A stretch of 42,127 nucleotides of DNA, taken from positions 1 to 42,127 of the forward strand of contig JAGXNU010000001.1 of the NCBI GenBank assembly GCA_019894815.1, read 5' to 3'. The position numbers and the translations under genes are program-made. Below are positions 25,745 through 34,310 of this stretch, one piece after another. The first letter of the stretch is position 1. Every line of letters starts with the position of its first letter. The notes under the pieces were generated by a model. It worked only from the letters and a program-made list of their open reading frames with translations, was not told the origin of the DNA and searched no databases. This stretch comes from Promethearchaeota archaeon. GTDB taxonomy: Archaea > Asgardarchaeota > Lokiarchaeia > Sigyniarchaeales > SOKP01.

Positions 25745-26092
25745 TTAATCTCTGGTTTTCTTAGAAATCATATGATTTTTTATTGATTTTATCGTTCCCG
25801 AAGTTTTAACAGGAGATAAAATTATTTTATTTCCGTTTATCTCAGTGATAAAAGATAAGGCAGTAATTATGATTTCTTTTGTCTGGTGAGCGCATCTAAT
25901 TATCCCAAACTCGTTTTCCAAATCAATCTCAATCACCCATAATCCAATTTTATTCGCCTCTTTCATTCCAAAAAAGCGCCATATTGATTTCCAAATTGAT
26001 TTTAATATATCTGAATGTTCTATTGAAAGAAATCCTTCATTTATTATCTTAAATAGAATATATCTATTACGTTCGTTTCTAACGATATTCAC
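25745..26092 (-). CDS. rnp2: RNase P protein component 2 (Pop5/Rnp2)
   Basis: A 115-residue protein with the Pop5 pattern: RNRYILFKI at the start, IWKSIWRFFGMKEANKIGLWVIEID, then a FGIIRCAHQTKEIIITALSFI segment. Pop5 pairs with Rpp30 and activates the RNase P RNA for 5' maturation of tRNAs. The start is GTG in a GTGA overlap with rpp30. The strong GGAGG that serves it encodes the Gly-Gly-Glu end of Rpp30 and is only three bases from the start. Confidence 0.85.
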   Translation of the reverse strand: MNIVRNERNRYILFKIINEGFLSIEHSDILKSIWKSIWRFFGMKEANKIGLWVIEIDLENEFGIIRCAHQTKEIIITALSFITEINGNKIILSPVKTSGTIKSIKNHMISKKTRD

Positions 26093-26811
26093 TCACCTCC
26101 TTTAATGAATTTTATTCCATATTCTATAAAATTCGTATCATATCGATCGTATACTCTCTCTATCAATTTTTTAACATTTTCATTAAATGCTTTTTTTGCT
26201 TCAAGAATTGAGAGCCCTAGCAATGTATGACAAATACTAATTAGAGATCTTGGATGTCTTAAATGAAATGAATCTTCAAAATTTCCACTAATTATGAGAT
26301 TTCCCTTTAAAGACTTAACCAAATGAATTATTCGATATAATTCTCGAAAATTTTTTGATTGTTGAGCTTTATTCACTACCATCATTGATGATAGTGAAAT
26401 TTCAATAAAGGAATTATTTTGTTTTGACAAGGATATTACTCCAGGGGTTAGTGTTTTCATTGTTTTAGGATCTGTAAATGAAATTACATCAACTCTGGAG
26501 TCTTTAGCCGCTTGAATTTGAATTTCTTTATTTGGAGTTTCAATCGAAAGAATGGTTGGTAATTTTTTATTTGTACTTAACTTGTTTTTTAAATCATCAA
26601 CATTTCTAGGTCGTAAAGATATCCGATAATAGATTTGCATCTTTGTCAACGATTTTATTTTTTCTCTTAACTCAACCCCGAGGTTTTTAAAATTTCCAAC
26701 AGGTTCTACAATTACATTTTTTATTCCTAATTTCTCACAAATTGCAAATTTATTTTTAATTTTCTCAAAATTTTCCACATTTAATCTCAGTCTTGATTCA
26801 AAGTAAGACAA
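26089..26811 (-). CDS. rnp3: RNase P protein component 3 (Rpp30/Rnp3)
   Basis: A 240-residue TIM-barrel-like protein with conserved Rpp30 segments: GIKNVIVEP, YYRISLRP, KDSRVDVISFTDP, and FIEISLSSMM followed by a NLIISGNFEDSFHLRHPRSLISICHTLLGL region. It partners Pop5 in archaeal RNase P. It leads a four-gene minus-strand operon with 4-base coupling to pop5. Confidence 0.9.
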   Translation of the reverse strand: MSYFESRLRLNVENFEKIKNKFAICEKLGIKNVIVEPVGNFKNLGVELREKIKSLTKMQIYYRISLRPRNVDDLKNKLSTNKKLPTILSIETPNKEIQIQAAKDSRVDVISFTDPKTMKTLTPGVISLSKQNNSFIEISLSSMMVVNKAQQSKNFRELYRIIHLVKSLKGNLIISGNFEDSFHLRHPRSLISICHTLLGLSILEAKKAFNENVKKLIERVYDRYDTNFIEYGIKFIKGGE

Positions 26812-26926
26812 TCGTGAAGGACCTCTTAAAATTCAATAACTTCTTATTAATTCTACAAGATTTGTAAGTGATGTTTTAATAAAAAAATTTTATTATAACT
26901 TAATATTTTAGAAGGTATAGACTTTA

Positions 26927-28234
26927 ATGAAAGTAGTGGTTAAAGGAGTGAAAAATAGAACTTTATCCGAAATTATAAAAAAAATTGAACATGGCACGAG
27001 TAATGTAATTACAGTTCAAGATTTTATAGAACGCATAGAAAATGGAGAAGAAATAAAGTTTGAAGATGTTGATGTAATAACAACGGCCACGAAAGGTTTA
27101 ATGAGTGGGATATTGGGTGTTTTATCTTTTCGGATTACACCTCCTAAAACATTAAGAAAGTTTACTGAAGTTTCCATTAATGGGATTCCTACCTTTCCAG
27201 GACCGTGCCCAAATGAATATTTAGGTATAATTGATCTAATAATTTATGGAACTGCTCAAAGTCAGACTAAAAAAAATTATTGTGGGGGATCTCTATTTAG
27301 GGAACTAGTAGAAGGGAAAGAGGTCTCAATAGTCGCAAAAAGTAGTGAAGGTGAGATATTAGAAAAAGAGATGCGATTAGAAGATATGCAGTTCGCTAAA
27401 TTAATGGGTACGAGACAATCTATCAAAAATTATAATGCCATGATCAATTGTGAATCATATGAAGTTAATACTATTTTTTCTAGCTTACCATTTAAACCAA
27501 ACAAATCAGAAATCACTTTTTCTGGATGTGGTGCGTTAAATCCATTTCAAAATGATCCTGATTTTGAATCCTTTGGTGTAGGGACCCCTTTATTGGTAAA
27601 TGGAAGCATGGGATACCTTATAGGTCCGGGAACGCGTAATAATATCGCAAAACCAAATATGATGACAATTGCTCCGTTCGCAAATATGAAACCAGAATAT
27701 ATGGGTGCTTTCAAGACATCTTATGGTCTTGAACCAATATGTAGTATAGCCGTTCCAATTCCCATTCTCAATGAGAGGATTTTGGAAAATATAATTAGAT
27801 CTGATAAAGATGTAAAATTGAGTATCTTGAGTTTAGTCGGTCGAGAGAAAGTAGCTGAAATTACTTATGGGGATGTATGGGATAAAAATTATCTGGTGAT
27901 CTTTGATTCTTCAGCATGTAAGAATTGTAAGGAATGTAATGTAGCAGAAACTTGTCCAACTGATGCATTCATGATGAAAAAAGGAGTAATTACAGGAATT
28001 GATCGATCTCGATGTTTTAATTGTGGAACTTGTTCAATGTTATGTCCTGATGCCTTTAAATTAGACCTCAAAACAATAAAATTTGAGGGAAAAGACGTAC
28101 CTATAGTTCTTAGACAATCTGACAGAAATGGGGCAATACTACTAGCAAAAGATTTAAAAAAAATGATTTTAAATGGGGATTTTCCGTTAAGAAATCCTAC
28201 TGGAACTTTAGATTTCGCAGATAGTGTAAAGTAG
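26927..28234 (+). CDS. Homocysteine biosynthesis (DUF39) protein fused to a two-cluster ferredoxin domain
   Basis: A 435-residue protein. Residues 1 to about 320 match the HcyBio/DUF39 family (YCGGSLFRELVEG, SGCGALNPFQ, GTRNNIAKPNMM). The C-terminus carries two [4Fe-4S] motifs, C331-x2-C334-x2-C337-x5-C343 and C363-x2-C366-x2-C369-x3-C373. Family members convert aspartate semialdehyde to homocysteine by sulfur transfer (L-aspartate semialdehyde sulfurtransferase), with the ferredoxin part supplying electrons. In methanogens the partner protein carries the ferredoxin; here it is in the same chain. It is followed by a VOC protein gene after 16 bases. Confidence 0.88.
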   Translation: MKVVVKGVKNRTLSEIIKKIEHGTSNVITVQDFIERIENGEEIKFEDVDVITTATKGLMSGILGVLSFRITPPKTLRKFTEVSINGIPTFPGPCPNEYLGIIDLIIYGTAQSQTKKNYCGGSLFRELVEGKEVSIVAKSSEGEILEKEMRLEDMQFAKLMGTRQSIKNYNAMINCESYEVNTIFSSLPFKPNKSEITFSGCGALNPFQNDPDFESFGVGTPLLVNGSMGYLIGPGTRNNIAKPNMMTIAPFANMKPEYMGAFKTSYGLEPICSIAVPIPILNERILENIIRSDKDVKLSILSLVGREKVAEITYGDVWDKNYLVIFDSSACKNCKECNVAETCPTDAFMMKKGVITGIDRSRCFNCGTCSMLCPDAFKLDLKTIKFEGKDVPIVLRQSDRNGAILLAKDLKKMILNGDFPLRNPTGTLDFADSVK

Positions 28235-28250
28235 AAGAGGTGCCTTTTTA

Positions 28251-28694
28251 TTGAGTGAATTAAAACTAGAAAAATTTGATCAAATCGGTATTGTTGTAAA
28301 AGACATTGAAAAAACAAAGCCATACTTGGGAGGTCTCTTCAAATTTCAGTCAAAATTAAACATTGTAGAACAAAATTCAACAGTAAAGTATAAGGGAAAA
28401 GAAGTCGTATTTAAAATGAAAAAAATGATGCAAAATTTCGCGGGAAAGCAATTTGAAATAGTAGAAGTAATAGAATCTAGTGGCGATCATTTATATTTAG
28501 ATTTTATTAAAGAAGGAAATGAAGGTTTGCATCATTTAGGAGTGTACACTAAAAATGCTGAAGAACTCATTACAGAATTTAAATCAAAATATAATTTAGA
28601 CGTCGTTCAAACTGGAAAAGCGGGAAAAGTCAATTTTTTTTATTTAGATACCAGAAAACTAATTGGATTTTACCTCGAATTGATTTCTTTTTAA
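28251..28694 (+). CDS. VOC/glyoxalase-superfamily protein (methylmalonyl-CoA epimerase-like)
   Basis: A 147-residue protein with two VOC modules: FDQIGIVVKDIEKT at the start and GLHHLGVYTKNAEEL in the middle, ending IGFYLELI. The overall pattern is that of methylmalonyl-CoA epimerase. The usual first metal ligand (DHIGI) is Gln here, so metal binding and activity are uncertain. The start is TTG, supported by AGAGGTG eight bases upstream. Confidence 0.75.
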   Translation: MSELKLEKFDQIGIVVKDIEKTKPYLGGLFKFQSKLNIVEQNSTVKYKGKEVVFKMKKMMQNFAGKQFEIVEVIESSGDHLYLDFIKEGNEGLHHLGVYTKNAEELITEFKSKYNLDVVQTGKAGKVNFFYLDTRKLIGFYLELISF

Positions 28695-28762
28695 ATCATA
28701 TCATTTTCAATCTAGATCTGAATTTAAGAAACTTTAATTTTTAATTTTAATAAGTTGCATAT

Positions 28763-30505
28763 ATGTCTAAACAAGTATCGAATGGTGGAGATTTACTAGT
28801 TAAATGTCTCCTAAATGAAGGAATTACCAAAATGTTTGGAATTATTGGTGGAGAACTAACTAGAATTTATGATGCTGTTGAAAGGTTTGGTCGTGAAGAA
28901 GGCATCGATACAGTAATGGTACGTCATGAACAAGCAGGGGGTCACATGGCGGATGCGTGGGCACGAGCCACGGGTGAAATAGGAGTTTGTCTCGGTACGG
29001 CTGGACCAGGTGTAACTCATCTTGTTCCTGCAATCGCTGCTGCTCAAGCAGATTCCATCCCGTTGTTAGTGATCGGTGCTCAAATCGCCAGAATGTTTGA
29101 TGATACCGGAATATTGCAAGGAGGAGTAAACCAAATGGAATTAATGAAACCTATCACCAAACTATCGATCTCAGTAGAAGAACCCTATGAGATTCCTTTT
29201 GCCGTACAGAGATGTATTAAAGCGGCTTTATCAGGGAGGAGAGGTCCTGTTTTTCTCGAATTAAGAGAGACAGCATTAGTAAGAGAAGCTACTGAGAAAG
29301 ATTTTAAAAAAATCATACCTCCTGAAAGGTATCGCCCTTTTTATCGCCCGAGTGGGAATTATGAAGTGATAAAACAAGCTATTGAGCTTTTAAAAACAGC
29401 CGAAAAACCCATCATTATTTCAGGAGGGGGAACAATTGCTTCTGAAGGGTCAAATGAATTAAAAAAAATATCAAGAACATACAAAATCCCAGCTTTGACA
29501 ACTATTAATGGATTAGGTGCTATCTCAATAGATGAGAAGACCTATGCGGGGTCATATCCCTTATCAAGTACATTCCGAAGGGCTGCTTCTGAAGCAGATG
29601 TGGTTCTTTCATTAGGTTGTCGCTGGGATTATACCACATTGTATGGGATGGGTCCATTATGGAATCAAGACCAAAAAATTATTCAAGTAGATATCGATCC
29701 TAAGGAAATTGGAAAAAATCGACCAGCTGAAATCGCTATCATAGGGGATGTTAAAGCTGTAATCAATCAATTGTTAAATAGTATGGAAAAAAATCTACCA
29801 AAAGATATGATCGGTAAATGGTCTCAATGGAACGATTATCTGCAAGAAGCTCGTGGAATCGATAAATCCATAATTGATAAAATCTTGAAATCTGACAAAA
29901 CACCAATGAAACCAGAACGAATGATTATTGAAATATTAGACTTTGTCCCTCCTGATACACTTATATCTGTAGATGGGGGAGATATTGCGGTATTTACGTT
30001 TGGGCTAATATCCAACTTTCACAGAAATCCAAGGAGTACTTATTGCTCGATAGGAATGGGACATCTAGGTGTAGGTTCAAGTTATGCTATCGCTGCGAAG
30101 CTTGCTAAAAAAGATAAACCTGTAGTATGTATTAACGGCGACGGTTCTTTTATGTTTAATGTTCAAGAACTTGAAACAGCAGTCCGATTAAACTTGCCAA
30201 TCATTATCTGCATAGCAAATAACTGTGCTTGGGGAATGTTAAAGACTTACCAAAAAAATAGCATGAAACGAAGATATTGTGATGTTGACCTTCCAGCAAT
30301 CGACTATTCCAAAATCGCCAAGGCATTTGGATGTTATGGCGAAAAGATAGAGAAGCCTGAAGACATCAAACCCGCGTTACAACGAGCCCTTGATTCAGGA
30401 AAGCCAAGTGTTCTTGATATTTCAATAGCTTTTGAATCACCGCCTGCAGGAAAGTTTTTAGGCACTTACAAACAAAGCAAGGGTCTTTTTGGAGCGGGAT
30501 ATTAA
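28763..30505 (+). CDS. Thiamine diphosphate-dependent enzyme of the acetolactate synthase family
   Basis: A 580-residue protein with the three-domain layout of acetolactate synthase-type enzymes. The activating Glu is E56 in RHEQAGGHMADAWAR. The ThDP/Mg site is G459-D460-G461-S with N486-N487 about 25 residues later. Such enzymes decarboxylate or ligate 2-keto acids. True acetolactate synthase, glyoxylate carboligase, benzaldehyde lyase-like and oxalyl-CoA decarboxylase-like enzymes share this core. No small regulatory subunit (ilvN) is adjacent, so a non-biosynthetic role is likely. A short-chain dehydrogenase gene follows after 44 bases. Confidence 0.85.
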   Translation: MSKQVSNGGDLLVKCLLNEGITKMFGIIGGELTRIYDAVERFGREEGIDTVMVRHEQAGGHMADAWARATGEIGVCLGTAGPGVTHLVPAIAAAQADSIPLLVIGAQIARMFDDTGILQGGVNQMELMKPITKLSISVEEPYEIPFAVQRCIKAALSGRRGPVFLELRETALVREATEKDFKKIIPPERYRPFYRPSGNYEVIKQAIELLKTAEKPIIISGGGTIASEGSNELKKISRTYKIPALTTINGLGAISIDEKTYAGSYPLSSTFRRAASEADVVLSLGCRWDYTTLYGMGPLWNQDQKIIQVDIDPKEIGKNRPAEIAIIGDVKAVINQLLNSMEKNLPKDMIGKWSQWNDYLQEARGIDKSIIDKILKSDKTPMKPERMIIEILDFVPPDTLISVDGGDIAVFTFGLISNFHRNPRSTYCSIGMGHLGVGSSYAIAAKLAKKDKPVVCINGDGSFMFNVQELETAVRLNLPIIICIANNCAWGMLKTYQKNSMKRRYCDVDLPAIDYSKIAKAFGCYGEKIEKPEDIKPALQRALDSGKPSVLDISIAFESPPAGKFLGTYKQSKGLFGAGY

Positions 30506-30549
30506 CTTTTAAAATATTTTTAATTTTATTAATTGGAAGTGAATAAAGA

Positions 30550-31353
30550 ATGGATAATGAAAGATTTTTAGAAGGAAAGGTAGCACTTATTACTGGTGCG
30601 GGTAGTGGGTTTGGACAAAAGATGGCAATCACTTTCGCGTCTAAAGGAGCGGATTTGGTATTAAACGATGTAAATATGGAAGGTCTTGAAGAGACGAGAG
30701 ATTTAGTTTTAAAATCTAATAATTCTAAAATTCTTCTAATTAAGGCCGATGTTTCAGATTCAAAGCAAGTCGATGATATGGCTAGACAAACGTTCGATAC
30801 TTTTGATAACGTGTTTCTATTGGTTAACAATGCGGGGATTGATGGAGGTCTTTACACAGCATTAAAAGCTAAAGAAGAAGTATACGATAAAGTTTTTGGT
30901 GTTAATGTAAAAGGACCTTTAAATGTAACTAAAGCTTTTTTTAGGAGAATGAAACGCCAGAAGCAATTCGAACCAGTTCGAGGGAAAATTATAAACATTG
31001 CATCTACAGCAGGTACTCAGAATGGACATAATCCCATGCTCGGAATTTATAGCGCTAGCAAGGCAGCTCTTATTGCGTTCACGAGAATCTGGGCACTGGA
31101 ACTTGGTTCGAGCAATATCACTGTAAATTCAATCTCACCAGGTGTCTTTTTAACACCTATCTATAACAATGACCCAAAACTCATTCGACAATTTCTTGAT
31201 TCACGTAATGTAAAGCTTCCAATAGATAAAATTGGGGAAGCGCAATGGGTTGCTGATTTAGCGCTATTCTTAGCATCGTCTACGGCGGATTATATTACTG
31301 GTCAGAATCTGATTATTGACGGTGGACTTACTCTAAGCGTTAACAAACTATGA
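30550..31353 (+). CDS. Short-chain dehydrogenase/reductase
   Basis: A 267-residue Rossmann enzyme with TGAGSGFG (cofactor loop), LVNNAG, and the catalytic Y167-x3-K171 (YSASK), with a preceding NIAST serine segment. The FabG-like end YITGQNLIIDGGL is present. It probably reduces or oxidises an alcohol/ketone produced or used by the ThDP enzyme encoded just upstream; the substrate is unknown. GGAAGTGA precedes the ATG. Confidence 0.9.
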   Translation: MDNERFLEGKVALITGAGSGFGQKMAITFASKGADLVLNDVNMEGLEETRDLVLKSNNSKILLIKADVSDSKQVDDMARQTFDTFDNVFLLVNNAGIDGGLYTALKAKEEVYDKVFGVNVKGPLNVTKAFFRRMKRQKQFEPVRGKIINIASTAGTQNGHNPMLGIYSASKAALIAFTRIWALELGSSNITVNSISPGVFLTPIYNNDPKLIRQFLDSRNVKLPIDKIGEAQWVADLALFLASSTADYITGQNLIIDGGLTLSVNKL

Positions 31354-31414
31354 TCTTAAATGAATAAAGCCAATTTAAGTATAAAAAGCTCTTAAAAATT
31401 AGGATTATAAAATT

Positions 31415-31999
31415 TTATTTCCCACGACCTTGATTTGCTCCTATACTAGGTCGAGTTTTTTCTGAACCCCATCCTTTCTTATGCAAACCACGGGCTCTTT
31501 TTCCAGCTGAAGTTAAACCCCTAGTGACCCTCTTATGATGTGGTGCTTCACAGATCCAATTAATTTTTGGATCAGATTTTATTACTGGATGATTGGGGTC
31601 TACAAGGATTACTTCATAATACCAACTCCTACCATCAGCATAAATTTTATAACTATTTAGCACTTCCATATTAGGATGTTTTCTTTGAACTCGTTCTTCA
31701 GCAACCCACTGCAAGTTCTTTCCAGTGGTGTACTTGGAAACACCCATTGCTCGAGGTTTTCTTCCCCGTTTTGGTCGTACTTTATGAGCACCGCCTTTTC
31801 TGATGCGTGCTCTTACAACAACATAACCTTGTTTAGCTTTATATCCTAGAGTTCGTGCACGATATAGTTTTGTAGGTTTATCGACGCGTTGTATTGATCT
31901 ACCTTTTCTATATTCGATTCCTCTTTCCCAATGAGGCGTTTGATATCCTGTTTCATGCTTCTCAAAGGTTTCTTTTACATAACTATATCCAGACTTCAT
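31415..31999 (-). CDS. rpl15e: Ribosomal protein eL15
   Basis: A 194-residue basic protein starting MKSGYSYVKETFEKHE, with the full eL15 pattern (GYVVVRARIRKGGAHKVRPK, then RKPRAMG, and the GLTSAGKRARGLHKKGWGSE region). It is part of the large ribosomal subunit in archaea and eukaryotes. It stands alone on the minus strand here rather than in the L15e-Rpp30-Pop5 order seen in some archaea; the RNase P genes lie about 5 kb away. Confidence 0.97.
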   Translation of the reverse strand: MKSGYSYVKETFEKHETGYQTPHWERGIEYRKGRSIQRVDKPTKLYRARTLGYKAKQGYVVVRARIRKGGAHKVRPKRGRKPRAMGVSKYTTGKNLQWVAEERVQRKHPNMEVLNSYKIYADGRSWYYEVILVDPNHPVIKSDPKINWICEAPHHKRVTRGLTSAGKRARGLHKKGWGSEKTRPSIGANQGRGK

Positions 32000-32085
32000 T
32001 TTATTACTACTTCCAAAATATTATAAATATTGAAATTGTGTAAAATTAATTAATTTTTTCATTTTAGAATATATTTTTTTACTTT

Positions 32086-32129
32086 AAGATCTCACATTTT
32101 AGATCTTCAAGAGTTAATTTATAAATTAA
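32086..32129. repeat. Hairpin and palindrome between rpl15e and the DUF2095-like gene
   Basis: AAGATCT (32086-32092) and AGATCTT (32101-32107) form a 7-bp inverted repeat. A perfect 16-base palindrome TTAATTTATAAATTAA follows at 32114-32129 and contains a TATA-like TTTATAAA. In this divergent promoter region they may be operators, or simply AT-rich promoter elements. Confidence 0.3.
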
Positions 32130-32174
32130 CTTAAATTAATTTAGTTAAGAATAAAATTTGCAGCTGTTTTATTG

Positions 32175-32633
32175 ATGGACCAAAAAGAAACCAAAGAAAA
32201 GGAAAAACTCATAGAACTACAAGTTAATGAAGACGATAGATTAAATATTTTGTATGCTAAGAGTGAATTAGAGGAATATTTTCCTAATTTAGCTTCTGAA
32301 ATAAATGAAGGAAAAAAATCCATAAAGATCTCATCAATTGAAGAAGAAGAATCAGCAAAAAATGAATCTGGTAATTTTGAAATTAAATATGAAGAAAATC
32401 TCTCAAATCCAGGAGTTATAGATTTTCTACGAAGATGTTCAACTTCTGAAGAAGCGATGGAAATTTTGGAATATATGAATGCAAAAAAGGAACTAACTAA
32501 AGATTTATTCAATTATTTAAAAGAAAGAATTTCTCAAGATGATGGATTAATAAAATTAATTGATGAATGCGGCGGTCCAAAAAAGAAAGGGTATTATATT
32601 TACAAATTTTATAATACAGACGATAATATTTAG
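32175..32633 (+). CDS. DUF2095-like archaeal protein
   Basis: About 152 residues. EEYFPNLASEINEGKKSIKI near the start and NPGVIDFLRRCSTSEEAMEILEYM, then a GGPKKKGYYIYKFY end, match what I recall of the archaeal DUF2095 family, whose function is unknown. ATG at 32175 is chosen over an adjacent TTG. A C/D-box sRNA begins within a few bases of the stop codon. Confidence 0.7.
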   Translation: MDQKETKEKEKLIELQVNEDDRLNILYAKSELEEYFPNLASEINEGKKSIKISSIEEEESAKNESGNFEIKYEENLSNPGVIDFLRRCSTSEEAMEILEYMNAKKELTKDLFNYLKERISQDDGLIKLIDECGGPKKKGYYIYKFYNTDDNI

Positions 32634-32636
32634 ACT

Positions 32637-32722
32637 TAAATTTAGATTAATGATGATCTTATGACAATTAGAGCTATGCTCATAGCGATGATTCTGTCGC
32701 CCCAATCTGAAATTTAAATTTA
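32637..32722 (+). ncRNA. C/D-box sRNA candidate, predicted 23S rRNA P-loop guide
   Basis: Box C ATGATGA is at 32650-32656, D' CTCA at 32679-32682, C' CGATGA at 32686-32691 and D CTGA at 32707-32710. A 12-bp terminal stem encloses them: TAAATTTAGATT (32637-32648) pairs with AATTTAAATTTA (32711-32722) with one G-U. This is the textbook layout of an archaeal 2'-O-methylation guide. The guide next to box D (GTCGCCCCAAT, 32696-32706) can pair with the conserved 23S rRNA P-loop sequence ACUGGGGCGGU with one mismatch and two G-U pairs. The fifth-nucleotide rule then points to the second G of GGGG, equivalent to E. coli G2251. The box layout is seen directly. The target is inference, because this organism's rRNA is not in the window. 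D' is degenerate. Confidence 0.75.
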
Positions 32723-32724
32723 GT

Positions 32725-32979
32725 TTATGATTTTTTTTCTAAACTTTTAATGAAATTAATACCATATTGTGTTATAATATATCCAGAAGATTCTTTTTTT
32801 GCGAGCTTAAAGTCTATTAGTACGGGGATTCTCCCTTTAATGCACGCAAGTGGAACGCCGGATATTATCTCAATTGTTTCAAAATTGCTTGCTCCCTTTT
32901 CAATTGCGAGTAGAATATCTATTCCCATATTTCCTAAAAGATATTTTAAATGGTCAAAAGAATTCTTTTCATCAACCAT
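32725..32979 (-). CDS. Small winged-helix-like protein
   Basis: About 84 residues with helix-turn-helix-like content: LLAIEKGASNFETIEIISGVP, then KGRIPVLIDFKLAKKESSGYIITQYG, as in small archaeal winged-helix proteins with a wing strand. ATG at 32979 is preferred because GAGG lies six bases upstream. A TTG at 32991 would overlap the stop of the upstream longin-like gene (TTGA). Either way it is coupled to that gene. DNA or protein binding is inferred. Confidence 0.65.
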   Translation of the reverse strand: MVDEKNSFDHLKYLLGNMGIDILLAIEKGASNFETIEIISGVPLACIKGRIPVLIDFKLAKKESSGYIITQYGINFIKSLEKKS

Positions 32980-32987
32980 GTTTAGCC

Positions 32988-34148
32988 TCAAGTATGTTTT
33001 GGTTCGTATTTTTCTGCAACAACGGGTTTTGATTCCTTGAGTAGTAGTTTTCTTAGATATTCTGGAAAAGCTGTTGTAATTTGTATATTAGTTTTTAATG
33101 TGGTATATCTTTCATTTTTATATTTAATTTCTTCTATAACATCATGCTTCTTTAAAAAATCCAAGGATGCTGTTAAATATTCTAATGTACGTTTTGATAC
33201 TAATCTTGGTAATTTGTCTTTAGGTATTAAACCATTTCTTAACTCTGATAACACGTTGTACTTTTTCGAATCGGATACAATTTGAAATAAAATGAATGAA
33301 TCCTCCTCTAATTCTTCTTTTGTCTTATTTTCATAATTACTGAAATAATCTTGAACCTTTGGAAGCAAAATATCAATAATATCGCTCTCCATATCTTCAG
33401 GAGATTCTTCTAAATATTCAATGACGCTATCGGGGGGGATTCTTTCAGCATTAACTTCTTTTAATAAAAGAACATACTTTTCTACAAATCCAATTTGATT
33501 AATAAATATTAATTGTCTTTCTTCTAGAAGATTTATTATTTGATAAAAATTTAGTTTCGAGAACTGTTCGTTAAACCATTCGTTCAATTCCTCAAGAGAT
33601 ATTGGCCCTTTTGATAATTTCTTTAGTGTAAAAAAAATATGTTTCTTATTTAGCAAAGTAGCGATCTTCTCTTCTTCACTTTTCTCTCTGGTATCTTCAA
33701 CAGTTGCCCAATATAGCTCTTTTACCCACAATTTAACAAGAGAATTATTTTTATATATTATCTCTCTTTCTTGTTCTTCCATGTTATTGATATCATTGAT
33801 GTAAAACGCCGTATATATTTCTTCATTTGATTGGAGTTTTTCAGAGAATTCAGTTAATAAATTTATAACGTTTTGTTCTAGTTCAGGTGTTAATTGACGG
33901 TAAAACACACTTGAAACCATCAACATTTCTTTATTTCCCCTAGCCCAATCAGAATGAACTTCAAAGTAATAATTCATGGAGATTTTATTTTCAAATGAAT
34001 GAGTAAAAAACCCTTCACTAACCGTTTGATCCATGATATTTGCGATTCGAGTAGACAATTGATCATCTAATTCATGGTCTGGATACGAATAGAACACGAT
34101 TGGTCCTATTTTTCGATGAAAGTATGATAAAGCTACAATAGTCTTCAA
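32988..34148 (-). CDS. Probable longin-like domain protein with winged-helix region
   Basis: A 386-residue protein. The first 120 residues (IVALSYFHRKIGPIVFYSYP, then EGFFTHSFENKISMNYYFEV and a MLMVSSVFYRQLTPELEQ segment) have the beta-beta-alpha-beta-type pattern and GP.VFYSYP opening of longin-related domains used in eukaryotic vesicle traffic and GTPase regulation. The rest contains several short helical repeats that look like winged-helix modules (HIFFTLKKLSKGPISLEELNE; NVLSELRNGLIPKDKLPRLV). The longin assignment is a pattern-level inference. Co-translation with a small winged-helix protein supports a shared complex. Confidence 0.55.
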   Translation of the reverse strand: MKTIVALSYFHRKIGPIVFYSYPDHELDDQLSTRIANIMDQTVSEGFFTHSFENKISMNYYFEVHSDWARGNKEMLMVSSVFYRQLTPELEQNVINLLTEFSEKLQSNEEIYTAFYINDINNMEEQEREIIYKNNSLVKLWVKELYWATVEDTREKSEEEKIATLLNKKHIFFTLKKLSKGPISLEELNEWFNEQFSKLNFYQIINLLEERQLIFINQIGFVEKYVLLLKEVNAERIPPDSVIEYLEESPEDMESDIIDILLPKVQDYFSNYENKTKEELEEDSFILFQIVSDSKKYNVLSELRNGLIPKDKLPRLVSKRTLEYLTASLDFLKKHDVIEEIKYKNERYTTLKTNIQITTAFPEYLRKLLLKESKPVVAEKYEPKHT

Positions 34149-34310
34149 GGATGATATCTCCGAGGAATACTCTAAATAAGGGAATACGTGATTTTTTGAC
34201 GGTTACAATGTAAAATTACATTAAAAATTATATATATTCAAATATAAATAAATTTAACTTAACAAGTCTTCTATCTTGTGTAAACGGTTAATTAAATTAT
34301 TGAAAAAATT

